Shown piece by piece: positions 23,088-34,767 of a DNA stretch of 64,000 bases (the first letter of the stretch is position 1; each line of letters begins with the position of its first letter). This stretch comes from Pseudoscleropodium purum. Taxonomy: Eukaryota; Streptophyta; Bryopsida; Hypnales; Brachytheciaceae. The stretch is taken from positions 9,114,001-9,178,000 of the forward strand of contig OZ017795.1 in assembly GCA_963969395.1 (NCBI GenBank). The letters are read 5' to 3'. The notes below the pieces were generated by a model. The model did no database searches. It worked only from the letters and a program-made list of their open reading frames with translations, and was not told the DNA's origin. The translations under genes were made by a program, and so were the position numbers.

Positions 23088-26000
23088 TATTATTTACCTC
23101 AATTTCATTGAAATCATCATATACAAATTTTTCTTTTAAAGTCAAGCATTGGTTCAGATGAATGAGAAGTTATGTGGTCAAAAAAGCCATGGAACTTCTT
23201 TGTTCTTTGAGTAGAGTTTGGATGTTGGAGGACTAAAAAATAAACACTTCCATATCTAATATGTGATAGTCAAGACTAATAAAAGTCCAACAAGTGGTGG
23301 CTTTCAACAAGTTTCTAGGGAATGGAAGGTTCGTAATGACACCTCAAATTGTTTGGATGAGTATTTCGTACATCTATGGGGCCCATTATTTAATGGCAAA
23401 TTTAGTCTTGGATCTTGTTGGGAGTCTAAATGGGGATTGGAGATTCTTTGTGCATTTTTGAAGTAGTCAATGAATTAACTATGAATTTTTGAAAGCACTC
23501 AAAACTAGGTGTATTCCAAATCAACTTTGGATTCTTATATTTTGAGGATGTGCATTGCAGGGAAGATTTGAAATGGGATGGTTGTGCAAATAGGTTACAA
23601 TTAGATATAGTTACTTAAATCAAATATACCTAAGAAAAAAACAAACTATGTTGAATAGTTTTGAGTAGTAAATGTAGTGAGTTTATTATTAGAAGAATTA
23701 GATATTAATACTCAATGCATTGAAAATTTATAGTGGTCATTCAAGTAAAAAAAAATTATTGTAAAAGGTGTAAAGCATAAAGAATAAAATATTTATACAT
23801 TTATATTTACTTTGTTGCTACTATTCTTCTCATTTATTTTTACTTTGTTGTACAAGCACGCCAATATTAATATTTTTCAAACACAAGTTGTTGATTAAAT
23901 TTTTGAACATTTGAAAAGGGTTATATGTTTTGCTTTTTGATATTGATTGTAGAGAACATTTATTACTACTCAACAAAAAAGATGGACATTATTATCACCC
24001 TTTAATCCCTAAAGGTTGTTGATGCCTTGTAAACAAAAAAGTTGCTTAAAAAATGCAATTTAGACATGTTCCTTGAGTGGTATGGAAGAAAATACATTAT
24101 AATGGTGGATCTAGAGGATCTTCAATAGCAAGGAATTACCTAAAATTAATTAATTTTGCAAACAAATTCACTATTTAGATCTTCAAATTATATGGGTTGA
24201 CTATAAAAATGAGATAATTGACTTTCATGGGCAATCTCTATTTTATATGATATTTCAAAATTAAAAGGCTTAAAACTACTTGAAAATGATTGAAATAAAA
24301 GCTATTGGTTTAAAACAATAGAATACCTATCAAAATTTGAATTGTATTTCTACAAGTTGTAAGGATATGTCTATAGGACAATTGAAGGCCTTGCAATTGA
24401 AAGTTTCTTGTTCTCCCATTTCAATCTTGCTTTGAATAAATCTAGGAGCTTGAGATGGCAAGTACTCAATTTTTTTGAAATTAACATAGGATTGATCATC
24501 CTCTAAGTGCAAAAGAAGTGACCAAGATGCTAAATCAAACTCTAGGCTTTTTGAAAATTTTCAAGAATGGAGATATTCATCTAAATTGAAGGATACACAT
24601 TGCTAATTAATAGTTTCCTACCATTGCATACTTCCCTAGATCATGTTAAACTTTGCATTGAACCACATCCAAAAGAACGAACAAAAAAAACCTTAGTTCA
24701 TTGATTCATGTTCCTAATTTTGTTTTATTACAATTTTTATAGTAAAAATTTGAACTTTCATTATTGCAATACAATGTGAAATTGGATTAAAAATTACTAA
24801 TTTATGAATTCAATGGATGCATCCATACAATTTTTACACATGCCAAAATGTTTGTTGAATATACTTTAATCTTAAGAGACACTTTTAGATTACATTGCAA
24901 CTATATAAAGAATTAATAGCTACATTAACCTTGAAACACTTCGACATCTAAAATTTGGACAATGCAAAAATTTAAAAGGTCACAATAGACAGAGGATTCC
25001 CATTTTTCATCCACCCATATTTAGTGGGTTCATAAAAGAGTTCATATTTGTTCTATGAAGAAAGCAACATGCCTATAGAATTACAAGAAATTTGTGAAAA
25101 GGCCTTGTATTGAAGCATGTTAGGATTTTTACATTTTGTATTGCTACTATAAGACCCTCGTGTTTTTTTGATGTCTAACCAAAACATAGATGTCTTATCA
25201 ATTCTAACGTCAAAATGTGAGAATGAGAATGGGCCCCAAAGGTAGATTTTCATGGATGTTGTGTAGAACATTATTGTAAAAACAAGTTGAAGCAATCATT
25301 GACGTTTATGCTTTATTTGGCATGAACACAAACACAGTGATGTTTATGGGAACATTTTTAAAAATTTAGTATTGCCATCTTAGCAAACAGTCTTATTGTG
25401 ATTGTGGATGAGTTTGTGAAAGTTATTGTAGGTTGCAATAAAATGATGACCAAATGTGAAAAACATAAAGGAAGGGCAACCACATGGCATACTTTAAAAA
25501 ATAAGGGAAGGGATGGATGAACAACATAAATGAAAAGAGAAGCTTTGTATATAAGTAGGGGGGTAGGAAGTAAAACAATCCAAATGGGATGTGTAAAGCA
25601 ATGCAAAAATCATGTTCAAAGTAAATTTTTTGAAATGTTTAAATGTTTAAAAGATTGAAACAATGTTTAGATGTTGAATGGTCAAGCTCTCATATTTAAA
25701 TTATCCCATATCCTTTAAGGATTCATGAAGGATGATGAATTTCATTATGAAAAGATTCTCTCCACCTTTCATTTTCATTAATTGTCAATGGAGTAATTCC
25801 TTCATTTTGCCATCAAAAATTCTTTGGATGGTAGATTGTAAATTCTATTTAATTCTTGCCAAAATTGACAATTTTTCTTGTTCATTTAATTTTATCTTTA
25901 ACTTATTTTTATAAATAATTATTTTCCACTGACCTTGCCCTATAAGTAAAGTGTGTCTAAAATTGATGTTTTTAAAAAAGTGTAGATGTCTAGGTTGAAG

Positions 26001-28334
26001 TCTCAAAAAATAGTTTAAAAATTCTCAAACAGAATGAAAGTTTGTCGACTAGGCATTTCATGTCATCTTCACTAGTTACCACATCACTTTTTTCATTGTC
26101 ACATTAAATGCTATGTTATGGATAGGCTAGATGAAAAAATTCCAAAGTGGCTTTCCTTAAATGCATGGTATATATGTAATACTAAGGTGGTAGCCACATG
26201 GCAAGATTTTAGCACCTTCACCAAATTTCTATGGATGTGAGTTCAAAGACATCTAAATATCAAGGTCTTTTGGAATGTTTTTTCCATGTCAATCTTGAAT
26301 GGATTTTTTGAATATATGCTCACAAGCATAGACATCACCTATAATGTTTACATGTTTGAATTCAAATGTTTGAAAAAACACAAGGTTCTTATAATGTGCC
26401 TAGAGTGTATAATGTGTGAATATGTCACTATAGGGGCTAGAAAAATAGAGTGTGAAGGCAACAATATTGAACTAATTCAATACTGAAATGCACTAGAGGG
26501 CAAGTCAGTACAAATATTTAAAAAATGAATTGTATACATTCTTTGCAAGCATGTGTTGTTATTGCTTAAAATTTTTAATTAACTATTACAAAGAACCTTT
26601 GTTAAAGTACATAATTTTGTTTAATTTGGAACATTGTTGTCTACATCACTATACTTGGATACAAATTTCATGGCCTAGTATATTTATCAATAGAAAATTC
26701 TATACAGATCTAGATTTGATTATTGCTTTGACTATTTGCGGTCTTTTTACATAGTTCTCTTCATTACAAGTTAGATCTTTTGTAGTTTATTGCACCAACA
26801 TTGATAGAAATTTTATGCAAGCATTCTTAAAAGGTTGTTTTGCCTTACAATTTTTTCTAACTTGAAAATTTTGCAATGCTCTAAATGTCTTTATTGAATT
26901 CATAAAGTCTAAAGTTTGCAATTTGCTCATGAAAGTCAATGCAAAAATTAGTGTGGTCAAAACTCATCATCTTTACATCTAAAATTGATTTTATAAAATT
27001 TAAGAAATTTCTAGTAAAATAGATGGACCGAAATTGGATCCTATGGTTATTTCATTACCTCCACAAGAAAATCATTTCCCCGAAAATCCTCTAATATTCC
27101 AAAGTCACCTTTTGAGCCCAAGTGTTTGATGTACCTCACCTTTTTGACAAATTCCAAAGTGAGGATGAGAACGGCTAAATCTGACATCAGCCCAGCTACG
27201 GCCGGAGATTCGACTGGCCAATGGAAGCCAGCATGACTTGCCAAATGGCAGCAGCTGAACCGCGCCAAATGTCATGCAACCCCATCCCCAAGGTCTACAG
27301 AATCCGTCAGGAGTCACGTTTATCATCCATCCCAAGAGAGCCCGAGTGACCAAGCCAAAGCATCTCACTCTCACGCACCCAATTGATCGCCAGGCGTCGA
27401 AGGAGCCCGAGGTTTGCCACTGGATTTTTGGCTATGGAGGCTTTGAGGGTGAGTTTGTGCACCGGCATTCTATCCTCCCGCTGTTGCCAATTGCAGAGTT
27501 TTTTCCTGCTTCAGATCCACCAAGTGTGGCCGATCCATGACCCGCAGTACTCTTGATGATGAAGCACAGTCTGTGTAATTTGATGTTGGTTAGAATGTGA
27601 TACTTCCTGTTCAAGATGTTTCTACTAGGTAGGTCATCTTGCAGCGGAGGTTCCCGATTCTACATGTGTCCCTTCGCTGTTCTCGTAGCGGAATTCGAAT
27701 CGAATTTTTTGAACACTTGGTATGTCGCTTTCGGTGTAGATTACGGCACATATTGAACGTAAGTGCAGAAGAGAGTTTTAAATTGTTGCTGTGCGAGCTG
27801 ATCGTCTCGTGAGGTTGTCGCAAAAAATTTTCTTAGTGCCGCTGACTGCGTGTTTATGACTTTAGAATCATGGTGTGTGCACAGCTATGTTAGTGGATAC
27901 ACGCCGGTCTCAAGTTTAGAGAGCCTCGTAATTTACGTATGGTTTGTTCGTCTGCCAAAGTTTGTGAGATCGAGCTGGTTGCCGTCACAAATGGGCTAGG
28001 GATTTATTATTTATCCTAGCAGCCTACATGTTACAGATTTCCAGGTTTTTAATTTGGACTCGGATCATCAGTGATTGGAGTCTATTCCGAAATTGGCAAA
28101 TATGGAGTCTCTACATGTGATCGCACGAGTTTCGCTTTAGATTGGTTTATTCGTCACAAGATTTTGTTGTAAACTTGAGTTTCTGCTGGGCTTTGCGACC
28201 AGAGCATGGCCATTGTATCTGGTTTTTGTCTGTAAACGATACTCTCTCTTGGTCACTGGAATGCCGTCAAGTGTCTGCAAGGGAGAAAGAATCTACTGGT
28301 ATGAGAGCATGATTTCGGGTTTCTAAACAACGGA
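23088..28334. other. Gene-poor AT-rich region, then B12D-like gene promoter
   Basis: No gene seen in 23088-27040, only short ORFs in AT-rich DNA without family features. From about 27050 the base composition rises towards that of genic DNA. 27050-28334 is probably the promoter and leader of the gene at 28335. Short ORFs here (for example 27274-27540) show no recognisable domain. Confidence 0.55.
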
Positions 28335-29322
28335 ATGGCATGGACTTCGCAGGGAGTTCGCAATTTGCGCTCGGCTGCGGCCAGACTTGGACAGCAGCGG
28401 CGGCGAGTGTCCGCGCAGTCAGCTAAGTATCTCAAGGAGAATGCAGACACCACAAAATTGAGTTCAGCAGAGGCTGAGCAGTTAGGAGCTGCGAAGAAAC
28501 CGCCTGGCAAGTCCGACAGCCCCGGCAGCTTCATGCATCAGCAAACAAACCTCTCCGGCAAGAACAAGTAAGTTACTGCAAAATGTATCATTTGGATATT
28601 GTCATATGAATGTTTAAGTGTTTGAAAATTTGCTCATTGAGTGAGAAAAATGTAATGTTTTTCTGTCGACAAATTTTAGCCTAAAGACTTTAGAACTTTT
28701 TAACATACCATCACTGGTAAAACTGTGAGTAGGCTATGACTCTTCAATTGCTAAATATTATTATCATTAACCGCTGAATATGTACTTGTTACGTTTATAT
28801 AACTACAGAACTAGTTTAGTCCTATCCACGACAACGGCAAGCCTTCAGTTGTGAATGTAGGGAACCCGTGTAATCCCCCATTCGAGACTACAGTATTGAA
28901 TCCCTGACAAGAAGCTCACGACGTTCTCTGATGCTTGCCACAGATTCCTTTCACCATGGCTCCTGCCGATCTACCCGATGGCAGGCATGGTAGCAATAGG
29001 TTTGGGCTTGGCAGCAATGACAGCCTACCGAGAACTCGCGGTCAATCCAGGCGTGTTGATCGACAAGAGCAAGCGCACGGATGAATTGACGGAGATGCAG
29101 GAGCAAGAATGGACGATGGAACGCTCACGGCGGTACGCGCATGGCAGTCCACTGCGGAGACTGTCGACCGAGCACATGATTTCTCCTTTCGGTCGTCACC
29201 TCGACGAAGACGTCCGGGACGGACCCGAAATCCAAATCAGTGGAAAACCTGGGTTACCGGGAGATGACAGTCCTGTCCATGGCCCTGGAGGCAAGGGAAA
29301 GCCCTTGGGCGGCAACCTCTAA
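28335..29322 (+). CDS. B12D / NADH-ubiquinone reductase MLRQ-subunit-like small membrane protein
   Basis: Two exons, 28335-28567 and 28944-29322, give 203 residues. The N-terminus is basic and lacks acidic residues over its first 34 positions (MAWTSQGVRNLRSAAARLGQ and on), resembling a mitochondrial or plastid presequence. After the junction comes WLLPIYPMAGMVAIGLGLAA, a single hydrophobic segment, then the VNPGV...KSKR motif that follows the membrane span in B12D/MLRQ (PF06522-type) proteins. Typical members have only 85-100 residues, so both flanks are extended. The Pro/Gly-rich C-terminal tail (KPGLPGDDSPVHGPGGKGKP) is unlike the core family. The assignment rests on the short motif and topology. 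A complex I link is known for the animal NDUFA4 relative but is only inferred here. Confidence 0.68.
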
Positions 29323-32142
29323 ACTAGAATTGACCGGTATTATTGATCTCGTGATATTTCTCAGATTTTCTTCTTTCCTGTTTCACCTGACTGCAGGTGT
29401 ATTCATGGTGGGATGGAAGTGAGGTCGTACAGGTCAAGGGAGGTGATAATTAACTGTGTTGCATTGTTCGAATTGAAACCTGTAAATATTCTTTGGCGGT
29501 TGATCTTGTGAGACAAGCTGTTTTGATCTCTGGCGGAAGTCAGAGACTTATTTTACTACAGTCGTCGTTTCTCTTGAATATGTGGCCGACAATTGGTGTG
29601 ATTCGATTAGGGTTTCGTTTGTAAGAAAAGAGACCGAATGTGATAACCCAACCGGAAGGCGATGGATTCAATTCTTTTGTGTTGCTTCCTGACTTTGTTG
29701 GTGTAGATGAACTTTGGCATCTGAATCCTGAGTAGTAAAGATTTACAGCGGTCTATTCTGTTGCTTCGTCTATCTCTCGCACCGACATGCATCTCGTGAA
29801 GTATGAACCAGGATTCGCATGACTTGTGTTTAAGGACGGTTATGGACTACATAACCCTTTCCTCCAGACTAGACTAGATCAAGACAGTCAAGTCTTCGAA
29901 ATCTTCGAAACATACGGTTCCCTCAAATAGGCTGGGGAGGATGGTGTAATGAATTACACCGTTACAACTCGCTTCCTCTCACCTGTGGCAAGGACGTGGG
30001 GGACCAAAGTGTTCGAGAGACTTTTATCAATATTGCAAATCATGAAAGTGCAATGCAGTTGAATAACCAAAATCCCACTTCATTGAAAGCTTTTGTTTTT
30101 CTGAAAGAATTGGCAAAAATGACAGATGGGTACTCCAAAGGGCTGATACTCTGGTGAACAACTCTGTTCCAAGTGCTGGCAATGTAGAGTAGCACCTTCT
30201 GTATGCATTCCCCCAACCATTGCACTTGGTGATGTGGCTGTAAATTGCCTTTGAATTCAATATCACGGTTGTACGGTGACCAGTGTGTCGTTTCAGGGTT
30301 AATCAATATCTTGTCACAACTGATTTGATTCAGTAGTCAGTTCAGCACCATGTAGATATGTAGTGGCGCACTGGTGTTGGGTTGAAGGATTCAATTTTGG
30401 CCTACATTTTGAGATACCTACGTTAAAAGAGAGAGATAGAGAGAGAGAGCAACACACCATTCTTTAACACACTACACTTAACAATCTTTACGCTTAGCTG
30501 AATCTTTGAAGGGAACTTTTTATTGGCGAAATGGTCTCGATTCCATAGAGCTGCATTTTGATATCTACAAGAATTTAGTTGTAGTTTGGGAGAAGATTTA
30601 ATTCAGTACTGTGACAGAAGGTTGATGTTTCTGGAGTGTGCTTTTGCTATCGATTCTCCTGCATTAAAGAAACTGAACAGATTCTTTGGATGCGTCGCTT
30701 TTTCTGTACCTGCCGACTCGTTGATCTGAGGGTTGATGATGTTTGGACAGATTCTTTGGATGCTCGAAATACAGCGAATTTCTCGCCTCAGAAATGGTCG
30801 TCATTCCTCAGCCGGACTATGTTGTATTTGATTTTGGTGACATTTGCGTTGATGATGTTGTCTATTTCAATCATGAAGTCATCATCACTTGAAGAAAAGG
30901 CGACTCCTATATTTTCAGGAGTCGCCTTCAAGGTTATGTCGATCTACGAACTCTTCTCAATTGCCACGAGTAGTTCACAGATCAAGCACGTCGCCTGCCT
31001 AATAAGGTAGACAGAGGACATCATACCAGCATACACTTGAAATGGTCAATTGTGTCGCGTATCATCCTAGACGATTAGCGCATGTGTTCCGGCTATGTTT
31101 GCGCATCTTGTTACAATTGTCGAGCCTCAGATGTATCCGCCAAACCTGTAATGCGGAAACAACACCAAGAGGACACGAGAACAGTACCAGAACTCGTCAA
31201 TGGAGGTTGCACCGTGGGTAGAAAAATCTCGGGAGACATGTGAAACTTGTTTGTTGTAAAGATTCTTTGACTACGGACGTCTGCTGACGATTGGCTCTGA
31301 GCTACAGAATCACAGGAATTTGAAGGACGAGTTCAAAAAAGTGGCAGTGTCTTCATGCATGTTGCTAATTCTCTGGACTGTTTCCCGAGGCTTGTGGCGT
31401 CTGCCATTTGGCTACTCGTGAATCTCGTTTTTGATAAAAAAAATCTTGCCCTTCTCTATATCTTAGTGCGATCTCTTGAGTCCGGATGTACTATACTCCG
31501 ATAAGCTTCCGTACTAACCGATGTTTCAGATTTTGGATGCGCAACTGAGACATTTGTAGGTGGAGAGTGCATTACTATCATTCGATTGAGCTCTTCCCGG
31601 TTGAATTACGGTGATCAATTTCTATTTTCTTGTGATTTGGGTTGAGTTGCTCAGTGCGTATTTTTCGTGACATTGAAATTACGATCGCCGTAGCCGCATT
31701 GTTTCGAAGTATGGTCGAAGTTTTCAGATTCGAGTTTTTGAACTGCATTTTTGCTAAATAGTTTTTGCGTTCTTGTCTTTTCTTTTTCTACATCATGTGT
31801 TCTTGAGCTGTGCCCTTTCACATGTAATTGAGAAACGGTGGAATAACGGTCAATTGGACGCTAGAAACCTAGAACGTCCTCTCGAACGCCGTTCATCGTA
31901 ACAATGCAGAGCCGGGGCAGAGATGCATCGGGAGTGCTTTCATCGTGTAATTATTCAGCGTTCTTGCGGATTGGTGATCTGGATAGTGATTGCTGTAGTG
32001 TATAGGGAGACTTCGGGCAAGCGTCGGTTGTGAGTTGAGACAGGGGAGACGTTTCTCGTGTTAAATTCATGCTTCGAACACGAGGTTTTGTGATTCTCAA
32101 TTTTTGTGTAATGCGCAGGCTTAAGGTACTTATTCTGAGAAA
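29323..32142. other. Intergenic: B12D-like 3' UTR and serpin promoter
   Basis: No gene supported. It contains a GA-rich tract (about 30429-30450), a hairpin (30888-30932) and AT-balanced unique sequence. The last few hundred bases before 32143 are probably the serpin leader. Confidence 0.55.
30888..30932. repeat. Strong short hairpin
   Basis: A perfect 12-bp inverted repeat, AAGGCGACTCCT (30897-30908) and AGGAGTCGCCTT (30917-30928), is separated by 8 bases. Pairing extends with CTTGAAG and CTTCAAG after a small bulge. It is followed by no U-tract, and the arms are shorter than a usual plant miRNA precursor. Confidence 0.85.
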
Positions 32143-33764
32143 ATGGACGTCGCGGCGGACCAAACAAAGTTCGCGATAGATTTATATAAGGCTGTGGTGA
32201 CGGGCGTAGGGACCCAAAATGCGATCCTGGGGCCTTTGAGTATCAGCCTGGCATTGGCGATGGTGGCGGCGGGGGCAAAAGGGTCGACTCTGTCGCAGAT
32301 TGCCAAGTGCATCGCGCTTCCCGAAGGTGCGCCTATGCACAAATTCTCCTCGCACCTCCTCACCAGTGTGCTTGCTGATGGGAGCGGCACCGGGGGTCCG
32401 CAATTGGCATTTGCCAATCGTGTCTGGATCGAGCAATCTCTGAAGCTGAACCCCCAGTTTCAGCAGGTTCTTAAGGATAGCTACGGATCGGAGGCTGCAT
32501 CAGTGGACTTCATTTCTAAGGTACCAAATAAGTTGCTCTCGTTGATGTCACCAACTGTTTTGATTAACAAATTTGATTCCCCTGAAGCAGTTATGCATTA
32601 TTGTTCCCTCCTGCTTAGAAATATATGTATCCATTTTCTGGGTTTTTAGGTCTTCAGTTGTGGAAGGCTTTCATGCAATTGTGCTATTTTTTGTCCTTGA
32701 TAAGGAGTTCTGTTATTCTCGACCAGGATTTTTCATTTTGTGCATATGCTAGACACATTCAGTTCTCTTGCTAACAGAAGGTGTGCAGATTAAGCAGATT
32801 AATCATGTGCAGATTGCAATTCTATTTGCCTTTTTGCCGTTAAGTTAAGCTGCAAGAACTGCATACAGTAGATGCGTCATTTTGTAATGAAACTAATACC
32901 CACTTCTAGGCTGTGATGAACCAGCTTGGAGCTGAAATGGACTAGGAAACTGAAATGGTTAATTGTTTGTAGGCGGAGGAAGTGTTGGGGAAAGTAAACG
33001 CATGGGCCAAGGAAGAGACACACGGGAAAATCAAAGACCTACTTCCTCCAGGTTCCCTGCATCAAGACACCCGTTTAGTGCTAGCAAATGCGCTCTATTT
33101 CAAGGGAAAATGGAAGCAGCCATTTGATAGCTACTCCACACGAGAGGAGGATTTCTTCTTGCTGGATGGGAAAACCATCAAAGTGCCCATGATGCACACA
33201 TCCGAAAAGCAGTACGTGAAAGATTTCTCCACCTTCAAAGCCCTCCGTCTACCATACGAGTCCGGCAGCGAGAAGCGCTTGTTTTCCATGTTCATTCTGT
33301 TGCCTCACGAGAAGAATGGGCTTGCTGACTTGGAGAAAGCTCTGGACTTGAAGACGTTGACTGAAAACCTCAAGTATGTCAATGAAGCAGTCCCCTTGAC
33401 GAAGTTTCAGTTGCCGAAGTTCAAGGTCTCCTGTGGGTTTGACGCGCTGCAAGCATTGCAGGTTCTTGGCTTGACCTTGCCGTTTGGGAACGAGGCAGAT
33501 CTGACAGGAATGGTGGATTCGCCTTCGGTCGGCCAAAACCTCTTCATCTCCAACGTGTATCACAAGACGTTTGTGGAAGTGAACGAGGTCGGTACAGAGG
33601 CAGCTGCAGCTACAGCCATCGCCATTCAATTGAAGAGTCTCATGATATCTATTGATCCTGTGGAGTTTGTCTGCGACCATCCCTTTTTGTTCGTTATCAA
33701 GGAAGAAGTTGCAAATGTGATTCTCTTCACCGGCAGGATCACCGACCCTTCTGCTCAAGAGTAA
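32143..33764 (+). CDS. Plant serpin (serine/cysteine protease inhibitor, ZX type)
   Basis: Two exons, 32143-32520 and 32973-33764, encode 389 residues, the normal plant serpin length. No signal peptide is seen, matching the mostly nucleocytoplasmic LR-serpins. Family signatures include LGPLSISLALAMVAAGAKG, LANALYFKGKW, the hinge EVGTEAAAATA (residues about 331-341) and DHPFLFVIKE near the end, then LFTGRITDP. The intact Ala-rich hinge says that it should be inhibitory. Counting from hinge E331 as P17 gives P2-P1-P1' = Leu-Lys-Ser, with Lys347 at P1. Arabidopsis Serpin1 has Leu-Arg-Gly there and traps RD21 and metacaspase. A trypsin-like or metacaspase-like target is therefore inferred. The intron position after residue 126 splits an otherwise continuous serpin fold. 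Confidence 0.97.
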
Positions 33765-34767
33765 AATTTTTGAGTTGATCAACTGGTCCAAGTTATCAGA
33801 TCTTATTCTCTTTTTTCTTTTTTTTTCTTTTCTTCATTTACACGGTTATATAACAACCACTCAATAGCTGATTGGAGTGGTGGTAGCAGCCGACTGAGGA
33901 TGTGAATTGGATTGTATATTGAACGTTTTGTACTATGTGACTAATTAATGGATTAGAATACTACTATGACCCACTTCAAAATTTTATTCTATTATATTTA
34001 AGCACTTGCGGCTGCCTCACTTGCGAAATTTGGCCAAAGTTCATGAGGTGTAACACATCAAAATCACCCTCCATTGGGAAGAGGTCCCAAAGAATGAAAA
34101 CACACCTCGTGAGCTCAAATCCAAACGGTGAAACCATGAAATCAATCATCCATCATAAGCAGGAAAAAAAACTAAAGAATAACTAACACGATAAAACTGA
34201 TGAGGATTTTCCTTACTATAGACCTCGAAGGTTTCAGTGCAATCCCATCCATATTGACAGAATTCACATCATATATTGAGTTAACATATATTGACATATA
34301 TCACTCCACGGGAAGGGAATTACCTAAAGAAGGCCTTTGAAATCACTTTTTTCATATCCATGCAAACATTTGGACCTAAATCGTAATATAGGCTGAAGCA
34401 TACTAATCTATTAATCTGTTACCACAAAACCGGGATTAGAATTGAGATCTTCAATAGCAAACCTTCAGAAGTGATTTCTTCAGTTTAGAGAAAAGAGTAC
34501 ACGCCTCATAACTTCGAAAAATCTCTCCTGCAAGAACCAAAGCCAGCAAAAGGACTTTGAAGCATTACAAAATTTGTTACAAGTAGTATTGGGGTACTTG
34601 CACAAACTCTAAGAATGACTTGCAGCTGCTTAAACTGCCAATTGCTTTAGTCGAGTTCAAATTGCCAAGATAGAGGGATGACCAACGACCACACTTCACT
34701 CTAACATAAACTAATAGAATCGATCGAAAACGCTTTTATACAAGGTAGGGGAGATGTAATGGAAAGC
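33765..34767. other. Intergenic between convergent serpin and VIPP1 genes
   Basis: 3' UTRs of two convergent genes; no coding region recognised. Confidence 0.6.

Noticed and set aside
30636..31010. 124-codon + strand ORF between the B12D-like gene and the serpin
   Set aside because: No recognisable domain, biased composition, and the hairpin at 30888-30932 lies inside it. No supporting splice or family evidence.
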